A DNA stretch of 6,139 nucleotides, taken from Vulcanimicrobiota bacterium (GTDB lineage Bacteria > Vulcanimicrobiota > Vulcanimicrobiia > Vulcanimicrobiales > Vulcanimicrobiaceae). The stretch lies in assembly GCA_019233415.1 (NCBI GenBank), contig JAFAMK010000364.1, positions 1 to 6,139 of the forward strand, read 5' to 3'. Below, piece after piece: positions 1 through 6,139 of this stretch. Position numbers and translations under genes: made by a program. How positions within the stretch are numbered: the stretch's first letter is position 1; the number at the start of each line of letters is the position of its first letter. Under the pieces are notes generated by a model, which worked only from the letters and a program-made list of their open reading frames with translations, was not told where the DNA came from and made no database searches.

Positions 1-1
1 C

Positions 2-190
2 GCGGTCGCGGGTGCGGTAACTGACGACCGCGGGCGTTGGAGCGCGACGTTCGACGGGAGCGTGCTGACGAGCCGCAACAAGCTCAAGCCCGACCTCCAG
101 GCCAACGTCTTCAATGGCAGGACGAAGCTCGCGTCGTCGTCGGTCGCGTACGATGCGGGAGTCTCGACGACGCTCGACGTGCTGCTTCCG
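2..190 (+). other. Domain: C-terminal part of a beta-sandwich (carboxypeptidase-regulatory / transthyretin-like) domain
   Basis: Residues 1-63 contain TDDRGRWSATFDG, then KLKPDLQANVFNG, and end in TTLDVLLP. A 'TDxxGxW' turn, a 'PDLQ-x-x-VF' strand and a final hydrophobic strand with 'LDVxLP' are typical of the last strands of small Ig-like or carboxypeptidase-regulatory-like beta-sandwiches that precede the helical part of many long TcA-like proteins outside the entomopathogens. The first strands lie upstream of the window. The assignment rests on pattern memory rather than a search. The domain is probably an adhesive or structural module with no catalytic role. Confidence 0.6.
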
Positions 191-3100
191 GCCGGCAGCG
201 TCGCGCTCGCGAGCGAGCACGAGACGCTGACCAATGCGCTCGCCGCGCACTACGTCGGGAAGCTCGCCGACCTGCACGAGACGAACGGCCGCGCCGACAT
301 TACGTACCTCGCGAACAAGACGGGCTGGGACGCGCGCGCCGTCGCAATGGCCGCACTCGCCGATCAGCTCAGCGAACAGATGCCGCCGAGCACGTCGGCG
401 AACGGGTCCGCCGCGGGGACGCCGGCGCAGCCGATTCCCGCCGCGTTCCACTACGCGCTGCTGCGCGCCGGCATCCCGGCAGACCCGGCGACGCTGTTCA
501 GCACTGACGTGAACACCGTTCAGCGTGTGTGGGAACAGGGCATCCAGAGCGGCGTGATCGAACCGGCGCTCTCCGCGCAGGTCGCGCCCGCGCTGCAAAC
601 GTTCCAACAGCTGAGTTCCGCGCACGCGCTGAACACGAGCGCGCTGAGCGGTGCCTCGACGCTTTCCGACCTGCTGCAAGTCTCGCTCGGCTCGAATCAG
701 CAGGCGCATGCGCAGTTCGCCGACCTCTACACGCGCTTTCGCGGCAGCGTCGACTTCTGGTCCGAGGTCGAGAAGGCGTTCGGCGCATCGACCGCGCAGC
801 AGCTGAAGCTCGACGGTCAGCTCGCGCGGTTGACGCTCAACAACGCGTCGCTGGTCGGCCAGATCAAGACCGCGACCGCGAAGACGCCGCTCACGTCTGC
901 GCTCGACCTCGTCACGAACGGGTTCCACGACGCCGCCGCCTGGAGCCCGCTGATCACGACCGTTCCGCCGCAGATTCCGGGGAACACCGACACCGACAAG
1001 AAGCTCAACTACGCGAACGTCCTGGCCGCGCAGGTGCGGATCAGCTTCCCGACCGCGGTCGTCGCGCAGCGCGTGAAGACCGGCGACATCCCGCTCGCGA
1101 CCGATCAGGCGACGAGCGCGGGCGTGCACGACTTCCTGATGCAGCACCAGGCCGACTTCGTGATCGGCATACAGCCGTTCGAGCAGTACCTGATGAAGAA
1201 CAAGCTGGACGGCTCGATCGCGGCGCCGGTCAAGGATCAGATCAAGCTCCTGCAGCGCGTCTACCAGATCACGCCCGACGACAAGACGATGGGCCTGCTC
1301 GTGAAGAGTAACATCGGCTCGGCCTACCAGGTCGCGCAGTACGGGCAGGGCGAGTTCGTGCGCGCGTTCGGCGATTCGCTCGGTGGCACGCGCGTCGCGG
1401 AGAGCATCTACCACAAGGCGACGCAGGTCCACAACGCCACGCTCAACGTCGCGATGAACTACGTGACCGCGCGGCAGCTGCCGGCGCTCGGCAACGGGAA
1501 CGGCGCGACGATCATGAACCCCGGACCCAACCCGCCGGCGGACAACACGAGCGACGTCGTCGCGTATCCGACCCTCGAGACGCTGTTCGGCTCGATGGAC
1601 TACTGCACGTGCCAGGACTGCCGCTCGATTCTGAGCCCTGCGGCGTATCTGGTCGACCTGCTGACGTTCATCGACTGCCAGCATCCGGAGAAGCAGAACC
1701 CGCAGTCCGTGCTCTTCAGCCGGCGGCCCGACCTTCCGTGCTTACCACTGACGTGCGAGAACACGAACACGCCGGTCCCGTACATCGACCTGGTCAACGA
1801 GATTCTCGAGTACTTCGTGACCAACAACCTCTCGCTGACGAACTACACAGGCCACGACACCGGCTCCGCCGCGACGCCGGCCGAACTGCTGGCGACACCG
1901 CAGTACGTCACCGATTCGGCGTACGACGTGCTCGAGGGCGCCAGCTTCCCGCCGCCGCTTCCGTTCCACCGCAACCTCGAGACGCTGCGGCGTGACTTCA
2001 CCACGAACGGCGTCGCGCTCGCCGCCGCGATGGAGGCGCTGCGCGTCGACGACTCGCTCGAACGCGCGAACGCGACCAGCTACGCCTGGCGCGACATCCT
2101 GCTCGAACGGCTCGGCCTCTCGCGCCAGGAGTACGCGCTGCTCTCCGACCACACGAAGACGCTGCAGACGCTGTACGGCTTCGCGCCGGCGACGCCGGAC
2201 CCGACCGTGCTCACGTCGCTCGCGCCGGTGAAGGCGTTCGCGTCGCGGCTCGGGATCACGTTCGACGACGTCGTCGCCGTGCTCAACACGCGCTTCGTCA
2301 ACCCCAACGTCGTCCTGCTCCCGAAGCTGGAAGCGCTCGACCTGCCGTTCTCGACGCTCGCCGCGCTGAAGAACGGTACGATCACGGACGCCGCGTTCGA
2401 CGCGCTCCTCCCGCCGGGGATCGACCAGTCACAGTACGGCGGCGACGTCAAGACCTGGGTGAAAAACTCGACGAACTACGCGAACCTCACCGCGCTCATC
2501 ACCATCGCGAACCCGACGAACGAGACCGATCTCTGCAACTACGACGCGCTCGAGTTCCGCTACTCGGAGCCCGACAACGCGAAGAATTCGCTCAAGCCGA
2601 TCGAGTTCTACAAGCTGAGCCGCTTCATTCGGCTGTGGAAGAAGCTGGGCTGGACGGTCGCGCAGACCGATGCCGCGCTGACCGCACTCTACCCGGCGGC
2701 GAACCTGCCGACGACCGGCGTGCTCGCGACCGATCTGCAGAACCTCGAGACCGGTTTCGGCGTCTTTCTACCGCGGCTCGGCGTCGTCGTCGGGTTGATC
2801 GCGCCGCTGAACCTGTCCGTCGACGCCGATCTGCTCTCGCTGCTGGCGTGTTTCGCGCCGATGGGGACCGACGGGCCCGACTCGCTCTACCGCTCGCTCT
2901 TCCTGCGACCGTCGGTGCTCGCCGTCGACCCCGCCTTCGCGGATGACGGCTACGGCAACATCCTCACCGACGCGACGAAGAAGCTGCTCGACCACACCGA
3001 GACGCTGCGCAGCGCGTGCAAGCTGACCGCCGACGAGTTCGCGGCGATCGTCGCCGACCGCACCTGGGACGCGAACACGCCCCTCTCGCTCGCGATGGTC

Positions 3101-6100
3101 TCGCAGCTCTACCGCCACGGCTGGCTCGCGCGCAAGCTCCGGCTCAGCGTGCCCGAGTTTCTTGCGATCAAAGAGCTGACCGGCTGGGGGCCGTTCGCCT
3201 CGATCGACCCGCCGAACCCCGACGTCGTGCGCTTCGTCGCGTTCGTGCAGGCGCTGCGCACGGCGGGCCTGCGACCCGCGCAGGCGGCGTACCTGATCTG
3301 GAACCGCGACCTCACCGGCACGTCGGCGCCGACCGACGCGCTCGTCACGGGATTCGCCCGCACGCTGCGCGGCGACTACGCGGCGGTCGAGAGCGACTTC
3401 GCGCTCGTCGACGATCCGAAGGGCGAGATCGCGCACGCGCGGATGGCGCTCGTCTACGGCGGCGACGCGACGGATTTCTTCTTCGGGCTCATCAACGCGA
3501 CGCTCGTCACGAGCGCGCCGTACGCGTCGCCGACGACGGTGCTCGACCCGACGATCGTCGCGGTAACGCCGGCGCTCGGCTATGACGACTTCCGCAAGCA
3601 GCTCACCTTCGCCGGCATGATGACCACGACCGTGCGCGACGCGCTGCTCGGCCTCGCCGCCGCAACGCCGGCGTTCAAGACCGCGGTGACGCAGCTCTAT
3701 GCGAACGTGCAGACGGCGACCGGACCGTTCTTCGACCGCTATCCCGAACTGCTCACGGTCGCGACGTCGACCGATCCGCCAGCGACGAAGCGCGCGAACC
3801 TGCTGGCGCAGATTCTGCCGGCGCTCAAGGCGCTCCGCAAACAAGAGCAGGCACTCGCGGCGGTCGCCGCGACCACCGGGACGGACGCGTCGTTCGCGCA
3901 GGCGCTGCTGACGAACGCGCCCGTGATGCACGCCGCCGCCGGCGCGGCATATTCTGCACTCACCGATCTGACGGCGGTCGAAGCCGGCGGCCCGAGCGTG
4001 CAGTTCTTCTGGGCCGACAACCCGTCGGGTCTGACGCCGTCCGCGACGAACGACGCCGCGCCGCTGCTCGACTACGCGGCCGGTGGCGCGAACCCGCTGC
4101 CGCCGAACCCGGCGGCCGGACACGCGATCTCCGCCGTGTTCGCGGGCTACCTGGACGTTCCGCAGACCGGGCTCTACAACATCGCCATCGACGCCGACGC
4201 CGGTGCGACCGTCACGCTGACGCTCAGCGGAGGCGCCGTTCCGATGGCGGTCGCGCCGGGCGGAACGACGTGGACCAACCAGAGCGCGATCACGCTGACT
4301 GCCGGCAGCCTCGCCGCGTTCACGCTGACCGTCGCGAAGACGACACAGACGCTGCGCGTGCGATGGGAGAGCACGGGGAACGGTTGGGACGTCATCCCGG
4401 CGAAGTACCTGTACTCCGCGACGCTCGTCGACCGCTTCAGCCGCACGTTCGTGCGCTATCTGAAAGCGACGTCGCTCGCGAGCGCGCTGCAGCTGACCGC
4501 GAACGAGCTGGCGCACCTCGCCGTCGATCCGGACCTCGCCATCGGCGGCGCGGGCTGGCTCAACGCGTTACAGAAGACCGGCGTTCCGGCCGCGGCGACC
4601 GCCAAGGCGCTGCGCGAGGACCTGATCGTGCTGCTCGACTACGCGCGCATCAAGGCCGCGCTCGCGCCGGGTGACGAGCGCTTCCTGGCGGTCGTGATGA
4701 ATCCGGCGGCGACGCTGCCGGACAACAGCTCGGCGCTGCTCGCGCTCACCGGCTGGAACGCGGCTTCGCTGGCGGCGCTCCTCGCGCACTTCGGGAAGGT
4801 GCAGAACGACCTCGTGCACGTCGAGACGTTCCGGCGTGTCTTCGACGCCTACGCGCTGGTGACGGCGTTCGGCATCTCGGCCGCCGCGCTGATCGCCGCG
4901 GCCTTCAACGACCCGGTTGCCGGCGCGGTGACGGCGCTGCGGACCGCGCTGCGCGCGCGCTACGCCGAGGCGGACTGGCTGAACGTCGTCAAGCCGGTCA
5001 ACGACACGCTGCGCGAGCTGCGGCGCGACGCGCTCGTCGCGTACGTCCTCCAGCAGTTCTCGCTGAGCGCGGCGACGAGCGCGATCGACACGCCGGACAA
5101 ACTCTACGAGTACTTCCTGGTCGACACGCAGATGGCGTCGTGCATGGAGACCTCGCGCATCGTCCTCGCGCTCTCGACCGTGCAGCTCTTCGTCGAGCGG
5201 TGCCTGATGAACATCGAGTCGACGGTCGCGTCGTCGTCGATCATCGCTTCGCAGTGGGAGTGGATGAAGCGCTACCGCGTCTGGCAGGCGAACCGCGAGG
5301 TCTTCCTGTGGCCGGAGAACTGGCTCGAGCCGGAGCTGCGCGACGACCAGTCGCCGTTCTTCAAGGCCGCGCTGAGCCAGCTCTTGCAGAGCGACATCAC
5401 GGAGGACACCGCCGCGGTCGCGCTTCTCGACTATCTCGCGAAGCTTGGCGAGGTGGCGAAACTCGAACCATGCGGGATCTGGTACGTCGAGCCCCAGGCC
5501 GGCACGGCCGGCGACGTCGCGCACGTCGTCGCGCGCACGTCGGGCGCGCACCGCAAGCACTACTACCGCCAGCGCGCGTACGGCAGCTGGACACCGTGGG
5601 AAGAGATCAAGCTCGACATCGAGGACAACCCGGTGGTCCCGGTCGTCTGGAACGACCGGCTGCTGCTGTTCTGGCTGAAGCTGACGAAGTCGGGACCGCT
5701 CGATCCGACCCGACTCCCCACGACGGCGACGACCGGCGCGAAGACGATCAACGACATGACGCTCGGCGACGTCAAGAGCGACGCGAAGGACAGCGCATCG
5801 AACAACCTCTCCGTCTCGGTCAGCGCGATCCTCTGCTACAGCGAGTACTACAACGGCAAGTGGCAGACGGTCCACACCTCGGACCCGAACGCGCCGGCCG
5901 CTTTCGGCAGCTACCCGCCGATGGGGCAGTACGCGTTCGACCGCACGCAGGTGACGCTCGGTGCGTACCCGGTCGGCGACGTGCTGATCGTGGAGATCAA
6001 TGGTCAGTCCTGGACGCAGTTCGCGCTCTACAACACGCACAGCGCACCGGTCGTTCAGACGAGTCCGACGTCGGTCCCGGGCGTGCAGAAGTACCGCTAT

Positions 6101-6139
6101 ATCCCGTCTGCCGGGACCGACTTGCTCATCTGGTACGAC
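2..6139 (+). CDS. Tc toxin A-subunit-like giant protein (VRP1 / PA14-like / neuraminidase-like), partial at both ends
   Basis: Frame 2 stays open for 2046 codons across the window, and family motifs recur in this one frame from about residue 149 to beyond 1860, so there is no internal frameshift or stop. Recognised blocks in order: beta-sandwich tail (1-63), helical extension (64-532), VRP1 core with C535-x-C537-x2-C540 and SPAAYLVDLL (545-554), helical shell, PA14-like insert (1333-1472), LVDTQMASCMETSR...TVQLFVERCLMNIE (1706-1739), YRVWQANR...WPENWLEPELR (1758-1780), SWTPWEEIKLDIE (1862-1874). In Tc toxins the A subunit is a secreted pentameric pore that binds host cells and translocates the toxic C-terminal fragment of TcC carried by TcB. 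That role is inferred here from homology. The start codon lies upstream. The TcB-binding and channel-forming C-terminal parts, absent here, must lie downstream if this is a functional TcA. Alternatively it could be a TcA-related protein with a different C-terminus. The family call is firm; the exact function is not. Confidence 0.93.
191..1597 (+). other. Domain: alpha-helical N-terminal extension preceding the VRP1 core
   Basis: Residues 64-532 are Ala/Leu-rich and read as successive amphipathic helices. Landmarks are ITYLANKTGW near 100-109, YALLRAGIP at 151-159, RISFPTAVVAQR around 346-357, FLMQHQADFVIGIQPFEQYL at 378-397, LLQRVYQITPDD at 416-427 and SAYQVAQYGQGEFVRAF ending at 456. Helix-turn patterns of this kind occur in the long TcA-like proteins of environmental bacteria, where they lead directly into 'TLETLFGSMDYC' as here (about 524-535). 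A Pro/Asn-rich linker (about 505-517, NPGPNPPADN) separates the helical stretch from the VRP1 core. No catalytic motif, membrane segment or signal peptide is visible. It probably extends the alpha-helical shell. Confidence 0.65.
1598..2305 (+). other. Domain: VRP1-type TcA core with Cys-x-Cys-x2-Cys signature
   Basis: Residues 533-768. The diagnostic run is CTCQDC (C535, C537, C540) followed at once by RSILSPAAYLVDLLTF. SPAAYL is the hallmark shared by TcA subunits and the Salmonella virulence plasmid protein SpvA-associated VRP1 family. Next come RRPDL (574-578), LTCENTNTPVPYIDLVNEIL (583-602), LEGASFPPPLPFHRNLETLR (about 644-663), LERLGLSRQEYALL (701-714) and LYGF (724-727). The block closes with KAFASRLGITFDDVVAVLNT and RFVNP (744-768). 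Order and spacing match the family closely. In known structures this part forms the top of the helical shell of the bell-shaped pentamer. Further cysteines at 559, 580 and 585 sit close by. Confidence 0.9.
2306..3997 (+). other. Domain: alpha-helical shell segment of TcA
   Basis: Residues 769-1332. After a short, probably beta-rich stretch (about 815-866, including LITIANPTNETDLC and LEFRYSEPDN) the helical pattern resumes. Conserved landmarks are FYKLSRFIRLWKKLGW (869-884), DLLSLLACFAP followed by DSLYRSLFLRP (943-970), SLAMVSQLYRHGWLARKLRL (from 1029) with LTGWGPF (1059-1065), and VVRFVAFVQALRTAGL with AAYLIWNRDLTGT (1075-1105). These match the repeat-like helices of the Tc shell. The short stretch at 815-866 lies where the characterised TcdA1 of Photorhabdus carries a larger receptor-binding insertion, so that insertion seems much reduced here. 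This last comparison is from memory and is less certain. Confidence 0.75.
3998..4417 (+). other. Domain: PA14-like beta-sandwich insertion
   Basis: Residues 1333-1472. The segment opens with VQFFWADNPSG and contains AGYLDVPQTGLYNIAIDADAG (1381-1401), followed by alternating hydrophobic strands (VTLTLSG), WTNQSAITLTAG, FTLTVAKTTQTLRVRWESTG and a terminal IPAKYLYS (1465-1472). The order 'G-Y-L-x-x-P-x-x-G-x-Y', an Asp-rich turn, 'I-x-L-x-A-G' and 'L-R-V-x-W' then 'IP-x-x-x-L' is the PA14 pattern. The first Asp-rich turn reads D1397-A-D1399 rather than the adjacent Asp pair of glycan-binding PA14 lectins. PA14 domains usually bind carbohydrate or mediate assembly, so this is a candidate receptor-binding module in an otherwise helical shell. 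The helical pattern resumes immediately after it. Confidence 0.75.
4418..5362 (+). other. Domain: distal shell plus 'ABC toxin N-terminal region'
   Basis: Residues 1473-1787. It begins with helices LVDRFSRTFVRYLKATSLAS. The strongly conserved part starts around ADWLNVVKPVNDTLRELRRD (1657-1676) and ALVAYVLQQF (1677-1686). It continues with DTPDKLYEYFLVDTQMASC (about 1696-1714), TSRIVLALSTVQLFVERCLMNIE (1717-1739), WEWMKRYRVWQANREVF (1752-1768) and PENWLEPELRDDQSPFF (1771-1787). These blocks are among the best conserved in TcA proteins; the corresponding Photorhabdus TcdA1 segments read YLLIDNQ and YYPENYIDP. They link the shell to the beta-rich neuraminidase-like part. No residue departs obviously from the family pattern. 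Confidence 0.9.
5363..6139 (+). other. Domain: neuraminidase-like beta-rich region, truncated by the window end
   Basis: Residues 1788-2046. A short helical lead-in, LLQSDITEDTAAVALLDYL (1794-1812) and LGEVAKLEPCGIWYVEP (1815-1831), gives way to beta strands: HVVARTSGAHRKHYYRQR (1841-1858), WTPWEEIKLDIEDNP (1863-1877) and VWNDRLLLFWLKL (1882-1894). Further on are ILCYSEYYNGKWQTVHTS and FALYNTHSAP. The HVxxRT...YYR...WTPWE...VPVVW.RLxLFW series is the hallmark of the region that databases call neuraminidase-like in Tc toxins. The name reflects fold similarity, and sialidase activity is not implied. In characterised TcA this part lies at the base of the shell and helps close it. The domain continues past the last base. 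Confidence 0.8.

Noticed and set aside
529..1311. Open frame of 260 codons on the + strand in another frame
   Set aside because: It is Arg/Ala-rich with no family motif. The overlapping frame 2 carries the YALLRAGIP and LLQRVYQITP landmarks on either side without interruption.
191..1597. Possible frameshift or gene boundary between the helical extension and the VRP1 core
   Set aside because: The frame is continuous, the codon bias does not change, and the linker into TLETLFGSMDYC is of the kind seen in the family. No start codon with a convincing ribosome binding site precedes it.
2768..4516. Open frame of 582 codons on the - strand
   Set aside because: Its product is extremely rich in Arg, Glu and Ala and has no recognisable motif. 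It lies fully opposite a frame with clear TcA homology and arises because GCG/CGC/GAC/CTC codons rarely create stops on the other strand.
4568..6040. Open frame of 490 codons on the - strand
   Set aside because: It shows the same Arg/Val/Glu-rich low-information composition. It is antisense to the best conserved part of the TcA-like protein, so it is a shadow of codon bias.
5363..6139. Sialidase enzyme activity suggested by the 'neuraminidase-like' label
   Set aside because: The label reflects fold similarity in Tc toxins. I see no Asp-box repeats (SxDxGxTW) or other sialidase catalytic signature in the visible part.

Overview
The whole window lies inside one very large gene on the + strand. 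Reading frame 2 (first full codon at 2-4) is open from the first to the last base: 2046 codons with no stop, start or end visible. The protein is recognisable as a large A-subunit-like protein of the insecticidal toxin complex (Tc/ABC toxin, TcA) family, of the VRP1 and 'neuraminidase-like domain' type. There is no intergenic DNA, so no promoter, ribosome binding site, terminator, RNA gene, repeat array or mobile element is expected, and I saw none.

Residue numbers below count from the codon at 2-4. (1) Residues 1-63: the tail of a small beta-sandwich domain whose beginning lies upstream. (2) About 64-532: a long alpha-helical N-terminal extension with a YALLRAGIP motif and, near its end, an LLQRVYQITP-type helical segment. 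(3) About 533-768: the VRP1-type core, with the Cys-rich CTCQDC signature followed by SILSPAAYLVDLL, then RRPDL...TCENTNT...PYIDLVNEILEYF. (4) About 769-1332: the helical shell. (5) About 1333-1472: a beta-rich insertion resembling a PA14 domain. (6) About 1473-1787: return to the helical shell and the conserved 'ABC toxin N-terminal region', ending in the very conserved WEWMKRYRVWQANR...PENWLEPELR block. (7) About 1788-2046: the start of the beta-rich 'neuraminidase-like' part, running off the right edge. The TcB-binding domain and the pore-forming coiled-coil channel expected at the C-terminus of a real TcA are not in the window. The complete protein is therefore probably around 3000 residues or more.

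The DNA is GC-rich (about two thirds by eye) with strongly G/C-biased third codon positions (GCG, CTC, GAC, CGC, TCG dominate). This suggests a high-GC bacterium such as an actinomycete, myxobacterium, proteobacterium or one of the uncultured high-GC soil phyla. The sequence does not decide between them. Long open frames on the - strand, including ones of roughly 580 and 490 codons, are Arg-rich by-products of this codon bias and are not genes.

By analogy with known Tc toxins, this protein would assemble as a pentameric, bell-shaped pore that binds the target cell and injects a toxic fragment delivered by TcB-TcC partners. Those partners, if present, would be encoded outside this window.
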